From: Aquificota bacterium
GTDB taxonomy: Bacteria > Aquificota > Aquificia > Aquificales > Aquificaceae
Length of the DNA: 10,359 bases
Assembly: GCA_013153455.1 (NCBI GenBank)
Contig: JAADEK010000094.1
Span: 1 to 10,359, forward strand
Direction: 5' to 3'
The number at the start of each line of letters is the position of its first letter. The first letter of the stretch is position 1. Under the pieces are notes generated by a model. The model was not told where the DNA came from. It saw nothing but the letters and a program-made list of their open reading frames with translations, and did no database searches. Below are positions 1 through 5,754 of the stretch, piece by piece. The position numbers and the translations under genes were made by a program.

Positions 1-35
1 AGAAGGACGCGCTTGTATCTGGGCGTCTCGGTCAT
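1..35 (-). CDS. pyrH: UMP kinase, N-terminal fragment (cut by window edge)
   Basis: Reading leftwards from the end of tsf, an ATG at 35-33 opens a frame encoding M-T-E-T-P-R-Y-K-R-V-L before the window ends. The Y-K-R-V-L-L start is typical of bacterial UMP kinase (PyrH), whose first strand reads YKRVLLKLSGE. PyrH phosphorylates UMP to UDP in the cytoplasm as part of pyrimidine nucleotide synthesis. Its ATG shares the final A of the tsf stop (TGATG), so the two genes are almost certainly co-transcribed and translationally coupled. No strong Shine-Dalgarno sequence is visible, only GGGCGG inside the tsf 3' end. tsf-pyrH is a common bacterial order. Only about 12 residues are visible, so the call rests on this short match plus synteny. 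Confidence 0.82.
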   Translation of the reverse strand, partial: MTETPRYKRVL

Positions 36-901
36 CACAGACCGCCCAGCTCAAACCTGCAGAACCGCTTTATATCAACGTCAAGACCGCTTTCCTTTAT
101 CACCTGCTCAACGCTCTTCTTGTCGTCCTTTATAAAGGGTTGTTTGAGGAGAACCTTCTCCTGATAGAACTTCTTGAGCTTACCTTCTACTATCTTGTCA
201 ACGATGTGCTCGGGCTTTCCTTCCTTCAGGGCTTGCTCGCGCAGGATTCTGCGCTCACGCTCAAGAACCTCCTCGGGTATGTCTTCCACCCGAACGAACT
301 CAGGTCTCATCGCGGCTATCTGCATAGCTATATCCTGAACGAGTCTGAGAACCTTCTCGTCAAGCGACGGGGCGCTGAACTCAACCAAAACACCTATCCT
401 ACCGCCCCCGTGGACGTATGAGTGCAGGTAGTCCTCAGTGTCATACCTGCAGTATCTCGTCAGCTTTATGTTCTCGCCTATCTTAGCTATGGCTTCCTTT
501 ATGAGAACCTCAACCGTCTTTGAGGGCTCATCAAAAAGGGGTTGGGAGAGTATATCGCTCCCCTCACCGCTCTTGTTCTTGTTCTCTTCCTTCTCAAGGA
601 TGTGCCTCGTTATCCTGTCCGCGAGCTTTCTGAACTCCTCGTTCCTCGCGACAAAATCGGTCTCACAGTTAAGCTCTATCATAGCCCCCTTCTTCCTGTC
701 GTCCGAAAGGAGAACGTAAACAATCCCTTCCTTTGTTTCCCTTCCCGCCTTCTTTTCCGCCTTGGCGAGTCCCTTTACCCTCAGTATCTCCTTAGCCTTT
801 TCTATGTCCCCTCCCGCCTCCTCAAGGGCTTTCTTGCAGTCAAGCATACCCGCGCCCGTCATCTCCCTGAGCTTCTTTACGTCCTCCATGCTTACCGCCA
901 T
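35..901 (-). CDS. tsf: Translation elongation factor Ts
   Basis: EF-Ts is the guanine-nucleotide exchange factor that recycles EF-Tu from GDP to GTP during cytoplasmic protein synthesis. The 288-residue product is full length for the family. The N-terminal UBA-like domain (about 1-45) carries the signature KKLREMTGAGMLDCKKAL. The core begins near residue 55 and contains the EF-Tu-contacting TDFVARNE motif at residues 81-88. A second core half follows, with a helical, charged segment (about 215-270) and a C-terminal strand ending RFELGG. The ATG at 901 is preferred because GGAGGT (910-915, reverse strand) sits 8 bases upstream, and MAVSMEDVKKLR matches typical family starts; an internal Met5 is the alternative. 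The stop overlaps the pyrH start. Unusually, rpsB is not directly upstream: that side holds a divergent DUF501 gene. Confidence 0.98.
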   Translation of the reverse strand: MAVSMEDVKKLREMTGAGMLDCKKALEEAGGDIEKAKEILRVKGLAKAEKKAGRETKEGIVYVLLSDDRKKGAMIELNCETDFVARNEEFRKLADRITRHILEKEENKNKSGEGSDILSQPLFDEPSKTVEVLIKEAIAKIGENIKLTRYCRYDTEDYLHSYVHGGGRIGVLVEFSAPSLDEKVLRLVQDIAMQIAAMRPEFVRVEDIPEEVLERERRILREQALKEGKPEHIVDKIVEGKLKKFYQEKVLLKQPFIKDDKKSVEQVIKESGLDVDIKRFCRFELGGL

Positions 902-924
902 CTCTCTTTACCTCCGTTTTAACC

Positions 925-930
925 ATTATA
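925..930 (-). promoter_or_regulatory. Extended -10 promoter element for tsf
   Basis: On the reverse strand the 52-base gap between tsf and the DUF501 gene contains a perfect TATAAT preceded by TGG, giving the extended -10 form TGnTATAAT. Transcription from it would start near 918, leaving a leader of about 17 bases that carries the tsf Shine-Dalgarno GGAGGT at 910-915. No good -35 hexamer is seen at the expected 17-base spacing, which extended -10 promoters often do not need. On the plus strand, TATATT at 940-945 could be a -10 for the DUF501 gene, but it would give an almost leaderless transcript. Confidence 0.65.
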
Positions 931-953
931 CCAACCGCATATATTAAGAGCTT

Positions 954-1397
954 ATGGAAATCAAGGTCGTGAGAAACCCAATCGTCGTTTACGAGAAGGG
1001 CATATACAGACCCGAACCGACCCGCTTCTGGATTTTAGAGCCCGAGCTGAAGAAAGCCATATCCGCCTTAGAATCCGAGGGATACATAAAGGAGTGGTCA
1101 AGGAGGATAACACAAGACCCTGAGCTTTACGAGTTTTTCGTAAAGCTTCACGAAAAGGAGGTAAAAAAGAGGGAGGAGATACTCAAAAAGGAGTTTCCGC
1201 ACGTATACGAGGGGAGCGGGAAATGGGACCTCGTTTGTAAGCGCGTTCTTCTCAACCCAAACGTCGGCATAGGAGGGATAAGGAACTTCCGCTCAAAACC
1301 CTTTAAGGTTCGTTGTCTTCACCTCTGGACCGCATACCACATAGGGGACGAGGAGTTCAGGAACCCGATAGGTGAGTTCGTCCTGAGTAAGATTTAG
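954..1397 (+). CDS. DUF501 family conserved protein
   Basis: This 147-residue protein matches the bacterial DUF501 family, whose function is not established. Family-like features are an N-terminal RNP-VV strand, P-TRFWILEP (about 22-30), a helical D-PELYEFFVKLHEKEVKKREE stretch (55-75), GIGGIRNF (105-112), and R-CLH-WTAYH followed by NPIGEFVL (120-144). The His/Cys cluster near CLH-----YH and the conserved GIGG loop look like a possible metal or substrate site, but that is inference. No signal peptide or membrane segment is seen, so it is probably cytosolic. The start lacks a clear Shine-Dalgarno (only AAGAG at 946-950). It lies 2 bases upstream of the DUF3108-like gene, so the two are probably co-transcribed. 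DUF501 genes elsewhere often lie near eno or ppx-GppA genes; neither is present here. Confidence 0.8.
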   Translation: MEIKVVRNPIVVYEKGIYRPEPTRFWILEPELKKAISALESEGYIKEWSRRITQDPELYEFFVKLHEKEVKKREEILKKEFPHVYEGSGKWDLVCKRVLLNPNVGIGGIRNFRSKPFKVRCLHLWTAYHIGDEEFRNPIGEFVLSKI

Positions 1398-1399
1398 TT

Positions 1400-2068
1400 A
1401 TGGAGCTTGAGGTTTGCCACGACGTTTACTACCTCCTTTTTCCCGTCGGGAAACACTGCGTTAGTTTCAAAAGGAGAAAAGATGAGCTGACTATAAGCGG
1501 GTTTGCGCGCTCGGGCGGACTTCTGGGGCTTTTCGGGGATGTTGAGGTGAGGGGGAAGTCCGAGGGTGTTCTTGAGCGCTTTTCGCGCTTTTTTGAGCTT
1601 TACGTAAGGGCGCGGGGTGAGGAGGTTCACCACCTTTACCGCTTCTCAAGGGAGGGGGTTCACTACGTAATCCTGCGAAACGGGAAAAAGGAGAAGGGTT
1701 TTGTGAGGACGGACGCACTCCTTGACCCCTTTCGGGCGGGGCTTTTTGTTTTCCTGCGCGCGGACGGAAAAGAAAGACGGGTAAAATTCTTTTACGACGG
1801 GAGGGTTCAGAGCGCGCTCTTTCGCGCTGTGGGGAGGGAGACGCTTGAGTGGAGGGGAAAGGTATACAACTGCGTTGTTGTTCGCGTCCTTCCGAGGGTA
1901 AAGACCTCCGGCTTGCTCGCACCGAGGGGCGAGTGGAAGGTATGGGTTGAGGAGAGACTGCGCTTTGCGGTTCGTATGAAGGTGTCCTTTAAGATAGGGA
2001 GCGTTAACGCTTGGGTTTCTCACACGAAGGGCGAGCTCGGTCTCCTTACCCGAGCAGGGAAAGTGTAA
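1400..2068 (+). CDS. DUF3108-like conserved protein
   Basis: The 222-residue product resembles DUF3108 proteins, which are mostly uncharacterised and often predicted periplasmic. Supporting features are the D-ALLDPFRAGLFVFLR block (105-120), a beta strand pair around KFFYDGRV (129-136), an ETLEWRGKVYNCVVVRV strand (148-163), and a C-terminal GEWKVWVEERLRFAVRMK segment followed by FKIGSVNAWV (178-206), the order expected for the family. Unlike many members it has no recognisable signal peptide. The N-terminus MELEVCHDVYYLLFPVG is only mildly hydrophobic, so it may be cytosolic or start elsewhere. It follows the DUF501 gene after 2 bases with no clear Shine-Dalgarno. Its last 23 bases overlap the 3' end of convergent holA. 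Arg and Gly content is high, with a G-rich coding strand. No function can be assigned from the sequence. Confidence 0.68.
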   Translation: MELEVCHDVYYLLFPVGKHCVSFKRRKDELTISGFARSGGLLGLFGDVEVRGKSEGVLERFSRFFELYVRARGEEVHHLYRFSREGVHYVILRNGKKEKGFVRTDALLDPFRAGLFVFLRADGKERRVKFFYDGRVQSALFRAVGRETLEWRGKVYNCVVVRVLPRVKTSGLLAPRGEWKVWVEERLRFAVRMKVSFKIGSVNAWVSHTKGELGLLTRAGKV

Positions 2069-3065
2069 GCTCACGGATTGTTTTTTGGGGGTCTTGGAAG
2101 TAGAGTTTCTGGGCTACGTCCGCCCTCCATAGTTCCGAAAGGAGCTTTTTTAATCTCTCTTGGTCGTTTTTGTCAAGGTATTGCTTGAACTTCATCTTGG
2201 TAAATGAGTGCCTGATTCCGAGCGACGATAGGGCTTTTTCCTTGTCCTTTCCCTCGCTCAGGAATTTCCTAAGGAGGTAGAGTTTTATCGCGTAGGAGGA
2301 AAGGAGTTTTTGTATCTGAAGGGGGTGATAGCCTTCCCGAAGGAGGTTCTCAAGCGTGCGAAGCGCCCTCTCTTTGTCCCCGAGTAGAACCGCGTCAACG
2401 AACTCAAAGACGTTCCCCCCCTCCGAGAGGGGAAACACGACCCTCTTTACTTCCTCAAGCGTGAGCTTACCCTTTTCCCCCGCGTAGTGTATGAGCTTCT
2501 CAACCTCGCTCCTTATGGCGGAAAGCTCACCCCCTTGGGACTCTATCAGGTAGTTTATAACCTCGTTGTCCGCGCTTATGCCCGCCTCCGTGAGCTTTTT
2601 CTTGACAAGTTGGCGCACACGACTCTGCGGGAGTTTGTTCGCGGAGATTAGCTCCCCGAGCTTCAGGACGCTCTTTATAGGCTCTTGGGAAAGCTCACCC
2701 TTTTGGAGTTTTCTCTCAAAGACGAGAAAAACGTTCTTTTTCTTCGGACGGGAAAGGGCGCGGATGAGCGCCTCTCTCGCGCTTTTCTTCCTTCCCACCT
2801 TCTTGAGAAGCTCCTCAAACTCCCGAACGACCAACGCGCCCCCCTTCGCCCCTCCGAAGAGACTCCCCTCCGATACGCTCTCGTAAAGCTCCTCCGGACT
2901 CGTCTCGCTTCCCCAAAGGAGTGTGTAATCCTCCCCGTAGGTTTCCTTGAGCTTGTTGAGAAAGCTCCTTATGAGGTAATCCTCATCACCGTGAAGTATA
3001 AATACCCGCCCGAAGGGCGGGTCTTTGAAGAAATCTTTTTGAAACTGGATAATTGAGTGTTCCAC
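2046..3065 (-). CDS. holA: DNA polymerase III, delta subunit
   Basis: HolA is the clamp-opening subunit of the DNA polymerase III clamp loader: it binds the beta clamp and, with gamma/tau and delta', loads it at primed DNA. The 339-residue length is normal. The N-terminal AAA+-like domain has VFILHGDEDYLIRSFLNKLK (21-40), the altered nucleotide-site region of delta proteins, then SLFGG (68-72) and NVFLVFERKL (111-120). A helical middle domain includes NYLIESQGGELSAIRSEVEKL (171-191). The C-terminal collar domain has NVFEFVDAVLLGDKERAL (218-235) and EGYHPLQIQKLLSSYAIKLY (244-263). The start is GTG at 3065: an in-frame TAA lies 12 bases upstream and no other ATG occurs before the conserved core. 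There is no Shine-Dalgarno; the upstream bases are AT-rich. It overlaps the convergent DUF3108 gene by 23 bases. Confidence 0.95.
   Translation of the reverse strand: MEHSIIQFQKDFFKDPPFGRVFILHGDEDYLIRSFLNKLKETYGEDYTLLWGSETSPEELYESVSEGSLFGGAKGGALVVREFEELLKKVGRKKSAREALIRALSRPKKKNVFLVFERKLQKGELSQEPIKSVLKLGELISANKLPQSRVRQLVKKKLTEAGISADNEVINYLIESQGGELSAIRSEVEKLIHYAGEKGKLTLEEVKRVVFPLSEGGNVFEFVDAVLLGDKERALRTLENLLREGYHPLQIQKLLSSYAIKLYLLRKFLSEGKDKEKALSSLGIRHSFTKMKFKQYLDKNDQERLKKLLSELWRADVAQKLYFQDPQKTIRELTLSLLG
3004..3022. repeat. GC-rich inverted repeat in the 5' end of holA
   Basis: ACCCGCCC (3004-3011) and GGGCGGGT (3015-3022) form a perfect 8-bp stem with a 3-base loop. In holA mRNA the hairpin covers codons 15-21 (D-P-P-F-G-R). 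There is no T-run after it on either strand, so it is not a convincing intrinsic terminator. It could slow or gate holA translation, or be an accident of codon choice for Pro-Pro and Gly-Arg. Confidence 0.6.
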
Positions 3066-3083
3066 AGTTAAATTAATTTAATA
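3053..3083 (+). promoter_or_regulatory. Promoter of the yceD-rpmF-plsX-fabH operon, with overlapping 14-bp palindrome
   Basis: TTGAGT (3053-3058) and TTTAAT (3077-3082), separated by 18 bases, resemble -35 and -10 boxes (4/6 and 5/6 matches to the sigma-70 consensus). Transcription would begin near 3089, leaving a short leader that contains GAGGT (3094-3098), 7 bases before the yceD ATG. The -10 region overlaps a perfect 14-bp palindrome, TTAAATTAATTTAA (3068-3081). On the reverse strand the same segment holds TGGTATTAA, a possible weak extended -10 for holA that would give a nearly leaderless transcript. The symmetric site between divergent genes could be an operator or simply two back-to-back promoters. 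Confidence 0.55.
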
Positions 3084-3105
3084 CCACGCACGAGAGGTAG
3101 AAGCC

Positions 3106-3621
3106 ATGCTCGTCCTTGACCTTAAGGAGATTTTCAAGATATCGGACAGGTTCAGGGGTTCATACACGCTGAAGCCCGAGGATGTGAAGCTCCCTCCCGA
3201 TATCGGAGAGTTGAAGAAGCCCGTTCGCGTGAACGTTGAGATTACGAAGGAAAAGAACGGCTACAGGCTCAAGCTCGGTATAGAGGGGAACGTTGAGCTT
3301 GAGTGCAGTCGTTGTCTTGAGGTTTACGAGAAGGACGTGTCTCAGGAAAAGACGAAGCTCCTTCAAAACACCCCGAGCGAAGAGGGCGTTATTATGTTGA
3401 AGCCCAAAGACCTTGAGGTCACCTTTATGGAGGAACCCGACAAGGTTGACCTCGCACAGCTCGTGAGGGAGGAAATCATACTGAGCATACCGATGAAGCC
3501 TTTGTGTCGTCCCGACTGCGGTGGTATACCGGGATACGGGACGGGTCTTGAGGGTGAGAAAAGGGAGGGGTCTTTTGCTATACTTAAAAATCTGTTAACC
3601 GAGAAGGAAGGAGGTAAGTAA
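3106..3621 (+). CDS. yceD: YceD/DUF177 family protein, upstream of L32
   Basis: The 171-residue protein belongs to the DUF177/YceD family that almost universally precedes rpmF. In Escherichia coli YceD is implicated in 23S rRNA accumulation, but its biochemical role is not settled. Visible features are an N-terminal beta region including LKPEDVKLP and VRVNVEI (22-46), the family hallmark ELECSRCLEVYEKDV (65-78) with C67-x2-C70, the middle segment DKVDLAQLVREEIILSIPMKPLC (112-134), and a second pair C134-x3-C138 (CRPDCGG). The four Cys could bind zinc, as suggested for other members. The tail after GYGTG is charged. Start: ATG at 3106 with GAGGT 7 bases upstream. It is the first gene of the operon; its stop overlaps the rpmF start (TAATG), and an excellent AAGGAGGT for rpmF lies in its 3' end. 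Confidence 0.92.
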   Translation: MLVLDLKEIFKISDRFRGSYTLKPEDVKLPPDIGELKKPVRVNVEITKEKNGYRLKLGIEGNVELECSRCLEVYEKDVSQEKTKLLQNTPSEEGVIMLKPKDLEVTFMEEPDKVDLAQLVREEIILSIPMKPLCRPDCGGIPGYGTGLEGEKREGSFAILKNLLTEKEGGK

Positions 3622-3812
3622 TGGCTGTCCCGAAATCCAGGACTTCTAAGTGGAGAAGGAACCAAAGGAGGGCACAGAACTTTTTCAATAAATTCAAGAG
3701 GAGTATCCCCTCCCTCTCGGTGTGCCCCAACTGCGGTGAGAAGATAATCCCCCACAGGGTCTGCCCCTACTGCGGGCACTACAGGGGCAGAGAAGTTATT
3801 GAAACCGAGTAA
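3621..3812 (+). CDS. rpmF: 50S ribosomal protein L32 (zinc-ribbon form)
   Basis: L32 is a small structural protein of the 50S subunit, placed near the exit tunnel and L22. The 63-residue product starts AVPKSRTSKWRRNQRRAQ, the very basic conserved N-terminus, and carries a zinc ribbon with C35-x2-C38 and C48-x2-C51 (CPNCGE and CPYCGH). All four zinc ligands are present, so this is the C+ version rather than the zinc-free paralog seen in some genomes. The ATG overlaps the yceD stop as TAATG and is served by AAGGAGGT at 3608-3615, the strongest Shine-Dalgarno of the operon, consistent with the need for high ribosomal protein output. Its own stop overlaps the plsX start in the same way. Confidence 0.98.
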   Translation: MAVPKSRTSKWRRNQRRAQNFFNKFKRSIPSLSVCPNCGEKIIPHRVCPYCGHYRGREVIETE

Positions 3813-4825
3813 TGTTAAGGATAGCGGTTGATTGTATGGGGGGCGATTACGCCCCCCTTGAGATAGTGAGGGGGTGTATTTTAGCTTCGCGGGAGCTCGG
3901 TTATAAGATTCTCCTCGTGGGGGATAAGGATAAGATTTTTCCCATCCTGCAAAAGGCTGGGCAGGAGAAAAACCCCCTCCTTGAGGTGGTTCACGCTCCG
4001 GACAACGTTGGTATGCACGAGCCCCCTTCTTCCGTCTTAAAGAGGAAAAGCTCTTCCCTGTACGTGGCGGGGATGCTCGTGAGGAAGGGCGAGGCGGACG
4101 GTCTTGTGTCCGCGGGAAACACGGGAGCTGTCCTCGCGGTCGGGAAGTTCATCGTAGGGGCGGAGAGGGAGGTTGAGCGCCCGTCTATAGGTGTCGCCCT
4201 CCCGAACCCGAAGGGAAAGACCGTCCTCATAGACGTCGGGGCTAACGTTGACTGCAAGCCGAGGCACTTGGTTCAGTTCGCGGTTATGGGGCACACATAC
4301 GCTCAGGAGATGCTCGGTGTAAAGAACCCCCGCGTAGGTATACTCTCAATCGGTGAGGAGGAAGGCAAGGGGAACGAGCTTGTCAAGGAGACCTATCCGC
4401 TTCTGAAGAGAACCGCTCTTAACTTCCTCGGGAACGCGGAGGGCAGGGACATATACTCGGGGAACTTTGACGTTATCGTTTGCGACGGTTTTGTGGGGAA
4501 CGTTATACTGAAGGCGAGCGAGAGTCTCGGTTTTGCGGTCGTTCATATGATAAAGGAGGAGATAAAGAGGAGCTGGCTCGCTCGGCTCGGCGCCCTTTTG
4601 CTTATGCCCGCCCTAAACCGCTTTCGTAAAAAGGCGGATTTTGCGGAATACGGGGGTATACCCCTCCTCGGGGCTAAGAAGCCCGTTATAATCACGCACG
4701 GGAGGGCAAACGCGAAGGCTATAAAGAACGCGGTAAGGGTTGCGGGGGAGTTTTTAAATACGAGCTTCAACGAGAAGCTCGTTGAGAATCTGAGGACTCT
4801 TATACCCCAAGAGGTAAGAGCTTAA
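3812..4825 (+). CDS. plsX: Phosphate acyltransferase PlsX
   Basis: PlsX is a peripheral membrane enzyme that converts acyl-ACP and phosphate to acyl-phosphate, the acyl donor used by PlsY to begin phospholipid synthesis. The 337-residue length fits the family. Conserved blocks are IAVDCMGGDYAPLEIVRG (4-20), the VVHAPDNVGMHEPPSSVLKRK segment (59-79), GLVSAGNTGAVLA (97-109), RPSIGVALPNPKGKTVLIDVGAN (123-145), RVGILSIGEEEGKGN (174-188), DVIVCDGFVGNVILKASE (220-237), and the C-terminal YGGIPLLGAKKPVIITHGRAN (280-300). A hydrophobic helix around SWLARLGALLLMPAL (254-268) is the expected membrane-touching dimer region. The start overlaps the rpmF stop (TAATG) with no good Shine-Dalgarno, so coupling is likely. 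A perfect GC-rich hairpin lies in codons 9-16. Confidence 0.98.
   Translation: MLRIAVDCMGGDYAPLEIVRGCILASRELGYKILLVGDKDKIFPILQKAGQEKNPLLEVVHAPDNVGMHEPPSSVLKRKSSSLYVAGMLVRKGEADGLVSAGNTGAVLAVGKFIVGAEREVERPSIGVALPNPKGKTVLIDVGANVDCKPRHLVQFAVMGHTYAQEMLGVKNPRVGILSIGEEEGKGNELVKETYPLLKRTALNFLGNAEGRDIYSGNFDVIVCDGFVGNVILKASESLGFAVVHMIKEEIKRSWLARLGALLLMPALNRFRKKADFAEYGGIPLLGAKKPVIITHGRANAKAIKNAVRVAGEFLNTSFNEKLVENLRTLIPQEVRA
3838..3857. repeat. GC-rich hairpin in the first codons of plsX
   Basis: GGGGGGCG (3838-3845) and CGCCCCCC (3850-3857) form a perfect 8-bp stem with loop ATTA. It begins 26 bases after the first base of the plsX ATG, across codons 9-16, which encode the family-conserved M-G-G-D-Y-A-P-L. 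No T-run follows. Because plsX lacks a clear Shine-Dalgarno and depends on coupling to rpmF, the hairpin could affect plsX initiation. Chance from Gly and Ala-Pro codons is the plain alternative. Confidence 0.55.
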
Positions 4826-5754
4826 TGGGGACGAAGATTCTCGGGACGGGCGTTTACCTGCCGAAGGAGGTTCTTACGAACGAGGACCTTGAGAAGCTCG
4901 TTGATACGTCCGACGAGTGGATAACGACGAGGACGGGGATAAAGGAAAGGAGGATAGCGAGGAGAGAGAGCGTCGTTGAGATGGCGACAAAGGCATCCCG
5001 GGACGCCCTTTCGGACGCGGGTGTGAAGCCCGAGGAGCTTGACCTTATAATCTTGGCGACGCTCACACCCCAGATGAGGTTTCCATCAACCGCGTGCCTT
5101 CTTCAGGCTCAGCTCGGGGCGGGAAGGGTTTACGCGTTTGACGTTTCCGCTGCGTGTAGCGGTTTTCTCTACGCGCTTGACGTTGCGGACAGCTTCATAA
5201 AGAGCGGGAAGGCGAACAGGGTTCTTGTAGTGGGCGCGGAACGCCTCTCGGAGGCGGTTGACTGGAGCGACCGCTCAACGTGCGTCCTCTTCGGGGACGG
5301 AGCGGGGGCTGTCGTTGTGGGAAAATCGCGGGACGGGAGCGACATACTCGCGTCCCGTATGTATTCGGACGGGAGCCTGAAGGAACTCCTATACGCGGAC
5401 GCCTGCGGTTATATAAGGATGAAGGGGAGGGAGCTTTTTAAGCACGCGGTAAGGAGTATGGATGAGGTCTGTAGGGAGGTTTTGTCTTTGGCTGGTGTGA
5501 AGCCCGAGGAGGTAGACCTCGTTATACCCCATCAGGCTAACGTCCGCATCATAAACGCCCTTGCGGAGAAGCTCGGAATCCCCAAGGAGAAGGTTTTTGT
5601 AAACATAGAAAGATACGGAAACACCTCCGCAGCTTCAATACCTATAGCCCTTCACGAGGCGGTAAGGGAAGGGAAGCTAAAGAGGGGAGACCTCGTTCTG
5701 CTCACAGCCATGGGCGGGGGTCTTACGTGGGGTGCTATGCTTTTGCGCTTTTGA
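4825..5754 (+). CDS. fabH: Beta-ketoacyl-ACP synthase III
   Basis: FabH starts fatty-acid synthesis by condensing an acyl-CoA primer (usually acetyl-CoA or a branched one) with malonyl-ACP. The 309-residue product is full length, with a thiolase fold made of two similar halves. The catalytic triad is visible: C111 in AFDVSAACSGFLYALD, H236 in VIPHQANVRI, and N266 in ERYGNTSAASIP. The N-terminal SDEWITTRTGIKERRIA segment (29-45) and C-terminal LTAMGGGLTWGAMLLRF are typical. The two halves both carry AGVKPEE (65-71 and 223-229), encoded by the same 18 bases. Start: ATG sharing the plsX stop (TAATG), with GAGGT at 4811-4815, 9 bases upstream. It is the last gene of the operon, and its final 20 bases overlap the convergent lipoate ligase fusion gene. 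No terminator is seen. Confidence 0.98.
   Translation: MGTKILGTGVYLPKEVLTNEDLEKLVDTSDEWITTRTGIKERRIARRESVVEMATKASRDALSDAGVKPEELDLIILATLTPQMRFPSTACLLQAQLGAGRVYAFDVSAACSGFLYALDVADSFIKSGKANRVLVVGAERLSEAVDWSDRSTCVLFGDGAGAVVVGKSRDGSDILASRMYSDGSLKELLYADACGYIRMKGRELFKHAVRSMDEVCREVLSLAGVKPEEVDLVIPHQANVRIINALAEKLGIPKEKVFVNIERYGNTSAASIPIALHEAVREGKLKRGDLVLLTAMGGGLTWGAMLLRF

Noticed and set aside
1491..2074. Long reverse-strand open frames (1491-1922 and 1646-2074) opposite the DUF3108-like gene
   Set aside because: They are low-complexity, Arg/Pro/Ser-rich products without recognisable motifs or ribosome binding sites, as expected opposite a G-rich gene. The forward frame shows the family pattern.
2566..3056. 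Forward open frames opposite holA
   Set aside because: Ser/Phe- and Leu/Arg-rich products with no family motif; they mirror holA codons and have no promoter or Shine-Dalgarno.
5020..5511. 18-base direct repeat (GGTGTGAAGCCCGAGGAG at 5020-5037 and 5494-5511)
   Set aside because: It encodes AGVKPEE in the two structurally equivalent halves of the FabH thiolase fold, so it reflects internal protein duplication plus similar codon use rather than a DNA element.
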